DNA of 64,000 bases from Taklimakanibacter sp050251035 (lineage in GTDB: Bacteria; Pseudomonadota; Alphaproteobacteria; Rhizobiales; Aestuariivirgaceae), in the NCBI GenBank assembly GCA_050251035.1, contig JBFWNN010000008.1:46334-110333 (forward strand). Reading direction: 5' to 3'. How positions within the stretch are numbered: position 1 is the first letter of the stretch; each line of letters starts with the position of its first letter. This document shows, piece after piece, positions 23,917 through 31,558 of the stretch. The translations under genes were made by a program, and so were the position numbers. The notes under the pieces were generated by a model that saw nothing but the letters and a program-made list of their open reading frames with translations, ran no database searches and had not been told where the DNA came from.

Positions 23917-24861
23917 ATGCTGCGTGCCCTGTTCATCGCATCCGGTCTGCTGATCGCAGGGCTGGGTAGTCCGTTCGCCTTCGCCCAGGAGCCGGAGAGC
24001 TGCAAGACCGTCCGGCTCGGCAGCGGCGGCTGGACCGACAATGTCGTGCAGGATGCCCTGGCCATGAACGTGCTGGCCGGGCTCGGCTATGAGGCGACCG
24101 AGACGGAGCTCGGGCTCAATGTGCTGGTCGAGGCGCTCAAGAACAAGGACGTGGACATCCATTTCGACTACTGGTCGCCCTCGAGCGACAGCCTGATGAA
24201 GCCCTATCTCGACGAGAAGTCGATCGAGATCGTGACCGCCAATCTCACCGATTCGAAATATACGCTCGCCGTGCCGGCCTATGCCTGGGAGGCGGGGCTC
24301 AAGGACTTTGCCGACCTGGCCAAATTCAAGGGCGAGCTGAAAGGCAAGATCTACGGCCAGTCGGCGGGCAGCGATTCCAACATGCTGGTGCTCGACATGA
24401 TCCAGAAGAACGCCTTCGGCCTCGGCGGCTTCGAGCTCATCGAGTCGAGCGAGCAGGGCATGCTGTCGCAAGTCGACCGCGCCATCACAGCCAAGGAGTT
24501 CATCGCCTTCGTCGGCTGGGCGCCGCACCCGATGAACAGCAAATACGCCATGAAGTATCTGAGCGGCGGGGACGATTATTTCGGCCCGAATTTCGGCAGC
24601 GCCACGATCTATACGATCGTCACCAGCGGCCTCATCGAGCGCTGCCCCAATCTCGGCACGCTGCTCAAGAACATCAAGTTCAGCGTCGACATGGAGAACG
24701 AGCTGATGCTCGAGGTCTTGGAGAAGAGCGCGGATGCGAAAGCGGCGGCGAAGGCCTGGCTCAACCGCAATCCCTCGACGCTCGATAGCTGGCTCAAGGA
24801 CGTGACGACGCGCGACGGCAAGCCCGGCCTCGCCGCGGTCAAGGCCCATCTGGCGCAGTAG
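23917..24861 (+). CDS. Choline/glycine betaine-type ABC substrate-binding protein (ChoX-like), orphan
   Basis: 314 residues from the ATG at 23917 (GGAGG 6 bp upstream). A signal peptide ends near residue 23 (PFAFAQ). The mature part starts VRLGSGGWTDNVVQDALAMN and continues through VLVEALKNKDVDIHFDYWSP and AFVGWAPHPMN, the layout of ChoX/ProX type 2 binding proteins whose aromatic box holds quaternary amines. No permease or ATPase is adjacent, so it must serve a transporter encoded elsewhere. It is divergent from the GlxA-type regulator and 6 bp ahead of an SMP-30 gene. Confidence 0.87.
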   Translation: MLRALFIASGLLIAGLGSPFAFAQEPESCKTVRLGSGGWTDNVVQDALAMNVLAGLGYEATETELGLNVLVEALKNKDVDIHFDYWSPSSDSLMKPYLDEKSIEIVTANLTDSKYTLAVPAYAWEAGLKDFADLAKFKGELKGKIYGQSAGSDSNMLVLDMIQKNAFGLGGFELIESSEQGMLSQVDRAITAKEFIAFVGWAPHPMNSKYAMKYLSGGDDYFGPNFGSATIYTIVTSGLIERCPNLGTLLKNIKFSVDMENELMLEVLEKSADAKAAAKAWLNRNPSTLDSWLKDVTTRDGKPGLAAVKAHLAQ

Positions 24862-24867
24862 CGGGCG

Positions 24868-25758
24868 GTGACGTCCGCGCCCGTCGTCCTCGATATCCGG
24901 TCGCCCGAGATCGTGGATTTGCTGGGCGCCGATCTCCGGCTGGAGACCCTGGCGGACGGCCTGACCTTCACCGAAGGCCCGGTGTGGAAGGCGGATGAGG
25001 CGTGCCTCTTCTTCACCGACATCGTCGGCGACCGCATCCTGCGCTGGCAGGCGCAAGCGGGCGTGACGGTCTTGCGCGCGCCGAGCCACATGGCCAATGG
25101 CCTGGCGCTCGACCACAGCGGCCGGCTGATCATCTGCGAGCATGCGACGAGCCGCGTGACTCGCCTCGACGGACATGGTCATGTCGAGGTCCTCGCCGCG
25201 CAGTATGACGGCATGGCGCTCAACAGCCCGAATGACGTGATCGTGGCGCGCGACGGCAGCCTCTATTTCACCGATCCCCTCTATGGCCGCGAAGCCCAAT
25301 GGGGCGTGCCGCGCACTGCGGAGATGGGCTTTCGCGGCGTCTACCGCATCAACGGCGCGTCGGGCGCGCTCACGCTGCTCGCCGATGACTTCGTGGCGCC
25401 GAACGGCCTCTGCCTGTCGGCGGACGAGCGCCTGCTGTTCGTCAATGACAGCGAGACGGGCACGATCCGGCGCTTCCCTGTCGCAAGCGACGGCACGCTC
25501 GCGGCGGGCGTCGCATGGGCGAAGCTCGAAGCCGTCGGACCCGGTTCGCCCGACGGCATGAAGCTCGACCGTTTCGGCAATCTGTTCTGCTGCGGACCGG
25601 GCGGCATCCATGTGCTGGCCCCCGACGCCCGCTGCCTTGGCATCATCCGCATGCCGGAATTCGCCGCCAATCTGTGCTTCGGCGGGCGTGCGCTGGACGA
25701 GCTCTTCATCACCGCGACGACGTCGCTCTACCGCATCCGGCTCGAAACCGGCGGGTGA
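24868..25758 (+). CDS. SMP-30/gluconolactonase/LRE family protein
   Basis: 296 residues from a GTG at 24868, 6 bp after the binding-protein stop. It is a six-bladed beta-propeller lactonase type: the metal ligands appear as E in FTEGPVWKAD, N in LNSPNDVIVARDG, and N/D in FVNDSETG and SPDGMKLDRFGN. Family members hydrolyse sugar lactones or related esters with a divalent metal in the cytosol. No signal peptide. Pairing with a betaine-type binding protein is unusual and suggests the imported compound carries, or is converted to, a lactone. It ends 3 bp from the convergent ATPase gene. Confidence 0.85.
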   Translation: MTSAPVVLDIRSPEIVDLLGADLRLETLADGLTFTEGPVWKADEACLFFTDIVGDRILRWQAQAGVTVLRAPSHMANGLALDHSGRLIICEHATSRVTRLDGHGHVEVLAAQYDGMALNSPNDVIVARDGSLYFTDPLYGREAQWGVPRTAEMGFRGVYRINGASGALTLLADDFVAPNGLCLSADERLLFVNDSETGTIRRFPVASDGTLAAGVAWAKLEAVGPGSPDGMKLDRFGNLFCCGPGGIHVLAPDARCLGIIRMPEFAANLCFGGRALDELFITATTSLYRIRLETGG

Positions 25759-25761
25759 TTA

Positions 25762-26553
25762 TCAGATCGAGCGTTCGCGCCAGGTGTTGAGGAACTGCTT
25801 CAGCCGGTCGCTCTCGGGTGCGGCGAACAGTTTGCGCGGGTCGCCCTTCTCGACGATCCGGCCGGCATCCATGAAGACGACCGTGTCGGCGACATGGGCG
25901 GCGAAGCCCATCTCATGGGTGACGACGAGCATGGTCATGCCCTCTTGCGCCAGCTGCTTCATCACGCCCAGGACCTCGCCCACGAGCTCGGGGTCGAGCG
26001 CCGAGGTCGGCTCGTCGAACAGCATCACGCGCGGCTTCATGGCGAGCGCCCGGGCGATGGCGACGCGCTGCTTCTGCCCGCCCGAGAGCTGCTCGGGATA
26101 TTTGTCGGCGAAGGCGGCGATGCCGACCTTGCCCAGCATCTCGCGCCCGATGCGATCGGCGTCCGCCGCGCCGAGCTTCTTCACCACGCGCAGAGCCTCG
26201 GTGACATTGGCCAGCACCCGCATATGCGGCCAGAGATGGAAATGCTGGAACACCATGCCGAAACCCGAGCGGTCGGCATTGAGCTCCGCCTCGCCGGCGC
26301 GGCGGCGCTCGCCCCGCTCGTCGCGATAGCCGACGAGCTTGCCGTCGAACACGACGTCGCCCGCGTCATAGGCCTCGAGGAAGGCGATGGAGCGCAACAG
26401 CGTGCTCTTGCCCGAGCCCGAAGGCCCGATGATGCACAGCACTTCGCGGGGACGGACCGCGAGATCGATCCCCTTCAGGACCTCGACCTCGCCGAAGCGC
26501 TTGCGCAGACCTTTGACCTCGATCAGCGCCGTGTCGTTCGGTTCAGGCTTCAT
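25762..26553 (-). CDS. Polar amino acid-type ABC transporter ATP-binding protein (GlnQ/HisP-like)
   Basis: 263 residues from the ATG at 26553. Walker A GPSGSGKST, signature LSGGQKQRVAIARA, Walker B VMLFDEPTSALDPELVGE and H-loop VVTHEMGFA are the textbook set of the PAAT family. The gene overlaps the upstream permease by 4 bp. It energises import of a cationic or polar compound by the two permeases and binding protein encoded upstream. Link to the agmatinase-like gene comes from a shared LysR-type site. Confidence 0.92.
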   Translation of the reverse strand: MKPEPNDTALIEVKGLRKRFGEVEVLKGIDLAVRPREVLCIIGPSGSGKSTLLRSIAFLEAYDAGDVVFDGKLVGYRDERGERRRAGEAELNADRSGFGMVFQHFHLWPHMRVLANVTEALRVVKKLGAADADRIGREMLGKVGIAAFADKYPEQLSGGQKQRVAIARALAMKPRVMLFDEPTSALDPELVGEVLGVMKQLAQEGMTMLVVTHEMGFAAHVADTVVFMDAGRIVEKGDPRKLFAAPESDRLKQFLNTWRERSI

Positions 26554-27200
26554 GCATGTCTCACTTTGCGTTCCAGCCAATGACCCAGGGCGGCGAGGAG
26601 CTCGATCAGGAGCCAATAGAGCAGGGCGACCGCGAGATAGGGCTCGATCACGGCGAAGGTCTCATTGGCGATCTGGGCGCCGATCTTGGTCAGCTCCGGC
26701 ACGGTGATGATCGACAGGGCGGCCGACTCCTTGATCAGCACGATAATCTGGTTGATCGAGGGTGGCACCACCAGGCGCAGCATCTGCGGCAGCTGGATGC
26801 GCCATACTATATGGGCGGCCGGAATGCCCAGCATGCGGGCCGCCTCGATCTGCCCCTGCGCGATCGACTGCAGGCCGGCGCGGAAGATCTCGGCGAAATA
26901 GCCCGCGCCATAGAGGCCGAGACCCACTATGCCGACGGGCTCGGCCTCGAGCACCAGGCCGAAGCTCGGCCCGCCATAATAGAGCAGGAAGAGGACGACG
27001 AGGATGGGCGTGCCGCGCATCACCTCGACATAGGCGCGGGCGATCCATCCAAGGGCCGGTTTCCGGCTGCGGAGCAACAGGGCCAGAGCGAGGCCGAGCG
27101 GGATCGCGACCAGCGTGGCGAGGAGGCAGATGCGCAAGGTGGCGAGGAGGCCCGAGAGCAGCAGGGGGCCATAGGCTTCGAGGAAGGAGAGCGCCGTCAT
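26550..27200 (-). CDS. Polar amino acid-type ABC permease (HisM/GlnP-like), second
   Basis: 216 residues from the ATG at 27200, within an ATGA overlap with the first permease; a longer open frame upstream is antisense-like noise over that permease. Five or so membrane spans and the EAA loop ARMLGIPAAHIVWRIQLPQMLRL are visible, as is YVEVMRGTPILVVLFLLYYG, the hallmark of PAAT permeases. It pairs with the next permease to form the channel. Confidence 0.9.
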   Translation of the reverse strand: MTALSFLEAYGPLLLSGLLATLRICLLATLVAIPLGLALALLLRSRKPALGWIARAYVEVMRGTPILVVLFLLYYGGPSFGLVLEAEPVGIVGLGLYGAGYFAEIFRAGLQSIAQGQIEAARMLGIPAAHIVWRIQLPQMLRLVVPPSINQIIVLIKESAALSIITVPELTKIGAQIANETFAVIEPYLAVALLYWLLIELLAALGHWLERKVRHA

Positions 27201-27856
27201 AGCGAGACCGCGCCCTGGCGGCCGAGGCGCCGCTCGACGGCGAGGCCGGTGCCGGAGACGATGAGGCAGATCAGCAGATAGATCACGCCGGCGGCGAGAT
27301 AGGCCTCGAGCGGCCGGAAGGAATTGGACGCCATCTGCTGGCTGACGCGGGTGAGTTCGGTGACGGCGATGACCGACACGAGTGACGAGTTCTTGATGAT
27401 GATCACGATCTCGCTGACGATGGCGGGCAGCACCAGGCGGAGCGTCTGCGGCACCAGGATGCGCCAGCGGACATGGCGGCTGCCGATGCCGAGCATGCGC
27501 GCGGCCTCGACCTGGCCATGCGGGATCGCCTGGAGGCCGGCGCGATAGATCTCGGCCTGGAAGGCCGTGGTGTTCAAGGCGAGCGCCAGGATCGCCGCCA
27601 GCACCGGCGGCACCGAGAGGCCGATCACCGGCAGGAGATAGAAGACGACGAGGAGCTGGACCAGGATCGGCGTGCCGCGCCAGAAGCTGCGATAGAGGCC
27701 TGCCGCGGCGCACACCAGCGGATGTTGCGACAAAAGGCCGAAGGCGAGCAGCAACGCCGGCACGGCGCCGAGCAGAATGGCGGTGCCGGACACGAAGATC
27801 GTGACCAGCATGCCGTTGAAGAAGTCCGGCGCGTATTTGACGACGAGATCAAGCAT
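27197..27856 (-). CDS. Polar amino acid-type ABC permease (HisQ/GlnP-like), first
   Basis: 219 residues. The PAAT motif appears as LYRSFWRGTPILVQLLVVFYL (a Phe-Trp variant of the usual YVEVMRGTP), and the EAA loop as ARMLGIGSRHVRWRILVPQTLRL. The protein is paralogous to the following permease and starts 60 bp after the binding-protein stop, across a strong hairpin. Together they probably form the transmembrane heterodimer. Confidence 0.9.
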   Translation of the reverse strand: MLDLVVKYAPDFFNGMLVTIFVSGTAILLGAVPALLLAFGLLSQHPLVCAAAGLYRSFWRGTPILVQLLVVFYLLPVIGLSVPPVLAAILALALNTTAFQAEIYRAGLQAIPHGQVEAARMLGIGSRHVRWRILVPQTLRLVLPAIVSEIVIIIKNSSLVSVIAVTELTRVSQQMASNSFRPLEAYLAAGVIYLLICLIVSGTGLAVERRLGRQGAVSL

Positions 27857-27881
27857 CGGGAGTTTGCGGCGGGCTGCTACC

Positions 27882-27908
27882 CTCGCCCCGCAGGCGCGGC
27901 GGGGCGAG
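27882..27908 (-). other. Post-binding-protein intercistronic hairpin
   Basis: CTCGCCCCGC and GCGGGGCGAG form a perfect 10-bp stem with a 7-base loop, 8 bp after the binding-protein stop (27917) and ahead of the permease. There is no U-tract on the minus strand. This is the third case in the window of a strong hairpin directly after an ABC binding-protein gene. Confidence 0.6.
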
Positions 27909-27916
27909 AGTGTTCG

Positions 27917-28771
27917 TCACTTCGCCGGCTCGGGCAGCTTGTCGGTCGGCAGCTCCATGGCCGCGCCGAACCATTTCTTCTGCAGCTCGGCGAGCTTGCC
28001 GCTCTCGCCCAGCTTGCGCAATTCGGCGTCGATGAGCGCGTTCAGCGCGGCGCTGTCCGCGTCCTTGCGGCCGGCCCAGGAGAAATAGGTCTTGGGGCCG
28101 AAGGTCGGCAGCACCACCTCGAAGACGTCGGGCCGCTGCCTTGCCGCTTCGAGCAGGTTGGGCAGGCTGTTGACGACGGCGGCGATGCGGCCCGCCCCCA
28201 GATCGGCATAGGCCTCGCTGAAGTCGACATAGGTCTTGGTGCCGCTGATCGGCGTGCCCTTGGCGGCAAGATCGGCGGCGAAGGCCTCGAGCGCCTGCAG
28301 CTGGGCGGAGCCGGTCTGCGAGCCGACCATCTTGCCGGCGATGTCCTCAGGCTTGGCGATGGTGGCGTCGCCCTTGCGCTTGAGGATCGCCATGGTGGCG
28401 TCGGCGATCGGCAGGCTCAGATGATAGGCGTCATAGCGCTCCTTCGTCACCGTGACCGAGGTCACGACATAGTCGAAGCGCTTGGCGGCGAGGCCGGGCA
28501 GGACGCCCTGCCAGGGCAGGTCGAGGCGCTCGAGGGTGACACCGGGCAGCGCCTTCATCACCTCTTCCATCATGTCGGTCGAGTAGCCGACGATCTTGCC
28601 GTTCTCGACGAATTCGAAAGGCGGGAAGCGCGCTTCCGTCGCGACGGTGAACGTGCCCTTCTCCTTGATGCCGGCCAGAAGGTCCTGCGCCTGGCCCGGC
28701 GCGGCGAGCGCGGCGCAGAGACCCGCGGCCAGGACGGCGGCGCGGAGCAGTTTGGTGCTGACAGTGATCAT
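27917..28771 (-). CDS. Polar amino acid-type ABC substrate-binding protein
   Basis: 284 residues from the ATG at 28771, with GGTGGA upstream. A signal peptide ends near residue 28 (APGQAQ). The mature protein begins LLAGIKEKGTFTVATEARFPPFEFVENGKIVGYSTDMMEE in pattern, the type 2 fold of PAAT receptors, with VVTSVTVTKER and VGSQTGSAQLQ further on. It is first in the transporter operon and divergent from a LysR gene. A guanidino ligand (for example agmatine or arginine-like) is plausible because of the co-regulated ureohydrolase, but is not readable from sequence. Confidence 0.9.
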   Translation of the reverse strand: MITVSTKLLRAAVLAAGLCAALAAPGQAQDLLAGIKEKGTFTVATEARFPPFEFVENGKIVGYSTDMMEEVMKALPGVTLERLDLPWQGVLPGLAAKRFDYVVTSVTVTKERYDAYHLSLPIADATMAILKRKGDATIAKPEDIAGKMVGSQTGSAQLQALEAFAADLAAKGTPISGTKTYVDFSEAYADLGAGRIAAVVNSLPNLLEAARQRPDVFEVVLPTFGPKTYFSWAGRKDADSAALNALIDAELRKLGESGKLAELQKKWFGAAMELPTDKLPEPAK

Positions 28772-28860
28772 GATGTTCCACCCTGGTTGAGGAATTCTGG
28801 TCCTTCGAGGATGTATCCAAGCAAAGGCCTTTGCTGCAAAAAATACGAAGTTGCTCGGCT

Positions 28861-28883
28861 TCATATCGAAAGAGTTGATATGA
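28861..28883. promoter_or_regulatory. LysR-type operator, site 1 (ABC transporter promoter)
   Basis: TCATATC, 9 bp (GAAAGAGTT), GATATGA is a perfect 7-bp inverted repeat containing the LysR-type ATC-N9-GAT core. It lies in the 158-bp gap between the binding-protein start (28771) and the divergent LysR start (28930). A related 23-bp site with an identical right arm lies at 29891-29913. Confidence 0.65.
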
Positions 28884-28929
28884 GCAGCAAATCTGCCAGA
28901 ATGACTTTTTACCCAGGAAACAAGGAACC

Positions 28930-29913
28930 ATGCGCTTCTCGCCCAGCGATCTCAGGTCACTGACCGTGTTCCGCGCGCTGGTCGAGCATGGCGGCTTCCT
29001 CGGCACGCAGCTCGCCCTCGGCATGAGCCAGTCGACGGTGAGCTTCCATTTGCGGGCGCTCGAGGAACGACTCGGCTTCGACCTCTGCCAGCGCGGCCGC
29101 AAGGGCTTCGTTCTCACCGAGCGCGGCCAGGCCGTCTATGACGGATCGAAGGCGCTGGTCGCTTCGATCTCGGCCTTCGAGGGTGTGCTGGGCGAACTTC
29201 ATCACCGGGTTGTCGGAACGCTCAGGGTCGGCATGGTCGACAACACCATCACCGACCCGCGCTTCGACTTTCCGAGCGTCATCCGGCACTGCGTGAAGGA
29301 CGCGCCCGATGTCGAGATCAAGCTCACGGTGTCATCGCCCGACGTGCTGATGGCGCAGGTTGCGACCGGCGGGCTCGATCTCGCGGTGATCCCGCGCCTC
29401 GACATCCCCGATGGCTTCGACCAGATCCTCTTTCACGAGGAGATGAACTCGCTCTATTGCGGTCAACTCCACCCCTTGTCCAAAGGCAAGCCGGCCCGCG
29501 CCGAGATCGAGGCGAGCGCCTTCGTCGTCAGACCCTATGCCAACAACCGCGAGCTCTATTTCTTCCGCAAGGCCCGCGTGCGCGCCCATGCCACCAACAT
29601 GGAGGCCCAGGCCGCCTTCATCCTGAGCGGCGAATATATCGGCTATCTGCCCGAGCATTATGCCGATCACTGGGTGACGCGCGGCCAGATGCGCGCGCTG
29701 ATGTCGCCCGAGACGCGCATCGTCAGGCCGTTCGTCATCGTGACCAAGAGCGACACGCCGAGCTCGCCCCTGCAGCGGCTGTTCATCCGCGGGCTGGTGG
29801 CGGAGGGCGTGCATGCGCAGGACGGGCGTCTGGCCGCGGTGGCGCAAGCGATCCTCGATGTCGGGCCGGGCCGCAAGGCCGGGCGTGGCGTTAAATCGAA
29901 GAAATCGATATGA
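28930..29913 (+). CDS. LysR family transcriptional regulator
   Basis: 327 residues. The helix-turn-helix covers about 5-60 (LTVFRALVEHGGFLGTQLAL then GMSQSTVSFHLRALEERLG), and the rest is a two-lobed inducer-binding domain starting VVGTLRVGMVDNTITDP. It is divergent from the PAAT binding-protein gene and upstream of the agmatinase-like gene. Related ATC-N9-GAT sites occur at both of those promoters, so it probably controls transporter and enzymes together. The second site overlaps its own stop codon. Confidence 0.9.
   Translation: MRFSPSDLRSLTVFRALVEHGGFLGTQLALGMSQSTVSFHLRALEERLGFDLCQRGRKGFVLTERGQAVYDGSKALVASISAFEGVLGELHHRVVGTLRVGMVDNTITDPRFDFPSVIRHCVKDAPDVEIKLTVSSPDVLMAQVATGGLDLAVIPRLDIPDGFDQILFHEEMNSLYCGQLHPLSKGKPARAEIEASAFVVRPYANNRELYFFRKARVRAHATNMEAQAAFILSGEYIGYLPEHYADHWVTRGQMRALMSPETRIVRPFVIVTKSDTPSSPLQRLFIRGLVAEGVHAQDGRLAAVAQAILDVGPGRKAGRGVKSKKSI
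29891..29913. promoter_or_regulatory. LysR-type operator, site 2 (agmatinase-like gene promoter)
   Basis: An ATC-N9-GAT core (ATC 29895-29897, GAT 29907-29909) whose right arm GATATGA is identical to that of site 1 at 28861-28883; 17 of 23 positions agree overall. It overlaps the LysR stop codon and lies about 80 bp before the ureohydrolase ATG. Confidence 0.55.
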
Positions 29914-29991
29914 TCATGACTAATTTCAGCTTTTTCGTCGGGAAGCGCCATGGCGAAATAGCGGGGGACCTCAAGAACCAGGGGAGACGGC

Positions 29992-30957
29992 ATGAGCCAC
30001 GGATATGAGAGCGGCAGGCTCGATCTGCCTTTCGTCGGGCATTGCACCTTCGGCAAGCGGCCGATCGCGACCGACTGGGACAAGATCGACGCCGATGTCG
30101 CGGTGCTCGGCATCCCTTATGACATGGGCACACAATACCGCTCGGGCGCCCGGTTCGGGCCGCGCGCCATCCGCGAGGCCTCGACGCTGTTCTCCTTCGG
30201 CCATGGCGGCGCCTATGACCATGAGGACGACGTCACCTATCTGCCGCTCGACAAGGTGCGCATCGTCGATGTCGGCGATGCCGACATGGTCCATACCGAC
30301 ACCGTCCGGAGCCATGCCAATGCCGAGAAGGCGGTGCGCAAGCTCCTCGAGCGCGGCGCCATGCCGGTGATGCTGGGCGGCGATCACGCGGTCAACATCC
30401 CCTGCATCCGCGCCTTCAGCGAGCATGGCCCCATCCACATCGTGCAGATCGACGCCCATCTCGATTTCGTCGATGTGCGCCACGGGGTGCGCGAGGGCCA
30501 TGGCAATCCGATGCGCCGCGCGGCGGAGCAGTCGCATGTCTCGGGCCTCACCCAGATCGGCATCCGCAACGTGTCCTCGACCGCGCGCGAGGGCTATGAG
30601 GATGCGCGGCAGCGGGGCTCGACCATCCTCTCCGTGCGCCAAGCGCGCCGCCTCGGCGCCGAAGGCGTGCTCGCCAAGATTCCGCAAGGGGCGCGCTATT
30701 ATGTGACGATCGACATCGACGGCTTCGATCCCTCGATCGCGCCCGGCACCGGCACGCCGAGCCATGGCGGCTTCCTCTATTACGAGGTGATGGAGATCCT
30801 GCAGGGGCTGGTCAGGCGCGGCAAGGTCGTCGGCGTCGATCTCGTCGAGGTGGCGCCGGCCTATGACCCCTCGGGCATCACCGGCTTCCTCGCCGCCCAG
30901 GTCCTTCTCAACTTCATCGGCTATATCTTCGAGGCACGCAAGAATGACAGCAAGTGA
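29992..30957 (+). CDS. Agmatinase/guanidino-hydrolase (ureohydrolase family)
   Basis: 321 residues. All Mn ligands of the arginase/agmatinase family are present: H133 in GGDHAVN, D155/H157/D159 in DAHLDFVD and D242/D244 in DIDGFDPS. The SGARFGPRAIRE segment near 52 is shared with agmatinases. The enzyme cleaves a guanidino compound to urea and an amine in the cytosol; substrates of relatives include agmatine, guanidinobutyrate, guanidinopropionate and guanidine. Context (amino-acid-type importer, LysR, DUF1989) favours a guanidino compound. It overlaps the next gene by 14 bp. Confidence 0.9.
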   Translation: MSHGYESGRLDLPFVGHCTFGKRPIATDWDKIDADVAVLGIPYDMGTQYRSGARFGPRAIREASTLFSFGHGGAYDHEDDVTYLPLDKVRIVDVGDADMVHTDTVRSHANAEKAVRKLLERGAMPVMLGGDHAVNIPCIRAFSEHGPIHIVQIDAHLDFVDVRHGVREGHGNPMRRAAEQSHVSGLTQIGIRNVSSTAREGYEDARQRGSTILSVRQARRLGAEGVLAKIPQGARYYVTIDIDGFDPSIAPGTGTPSHGGFLYYEVMEILQGLVRRGKVVGVDLVEVAPAYDPSGITGFLAAQVLLNFIGYIFEARKNDSK

Positions 30958-31543
30958 CGTGAAACTGGTTCCGGCCCGCAAGGGCAGGGCCTGCCGGCTC
31001 AACCAGGGCCAGGCGATCAAGATCATCAACACCCATGGCCATCAGGTGGTCGACACCTGGGCCTTCAGCGCCGAGGACCTGCGCGAGTTCATGTCCATGG
31101 AGCATCTGCGCCCGACCATCGGCACGGTGTTCCCAAGGAAGGGACACGACCTCGTCACCAACCGCCGCCGCGCCATCCTGCATTTCGAGGAGGACACCTC
31201 GCCCGGCGTCCACGACACGCTGTTCGCCGCCTGCGACGATTATCGCTACGGACTCCTGGGCTGCACCGACTATCACGACAACTGCACCGACAATCTCAAG
31301 GCCGCCTTGCGCCAGATCGGCCTCGAGGCGCCGGAGATGCCCTCGCCGCTCAATTTGTGGATGAACATTCCGCTCAACTCGGACGGCACGACCGGCTGGG
31401 GCGAGCCCGTGTCGAAGGCCGGCGACTATGTGGTGCTGCGCGCCAGGATGGATTGCATCGTCGCCATGTCGGCCTGCCCGCAGGACATGCTGCCCATCAA
31501 TTCCGGCAAGCCGGTCGAGGCGCATTACCAGATCCTGTCATGA
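30944..31543 (+). CDS. DUF1989 (urea carboxylase-associated) family protein
   Basis: 199 residues from the ATG at 30944, inside the end of the ureohydrolase gene. VVDTWAFSAEDLREFMSMEHLR and LLGCTDYHDNCTDNL, with LNLWMNIPLNSDG near 135, are hallmarks of DUF1989 as I recall them. Family members accompany urea carboxylase and allophanate hydrolase genes; their activity has been linked to metabolism of urea or guanidine derivatives. Here the gene accompanies a ureohydrolase and no urea carboxylase is in the window. Translational coupling implies a stoichiometric partner role. Confidence 0.85.
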   Translation: MTASDVKLVPARKGRACRLNQGQAIKIINTHGHQVVDTWAFSAEDLREFMSMEHLRPTIGTVFPRKGHDLVTNRRRAILHFEEDTSPGVHDTLFAACDDYRYGLLGCTDYHDNCTDNLKAALRQIGLEAPEMPSPLNLWMNIPLNSDGTTGWGEPVSKAGDYVVLRARMDCIVAMSACPQDMLPINSGKPVEAHYQILS

Positions 31544-31558
31544 AGATCGTCGCCGGCC

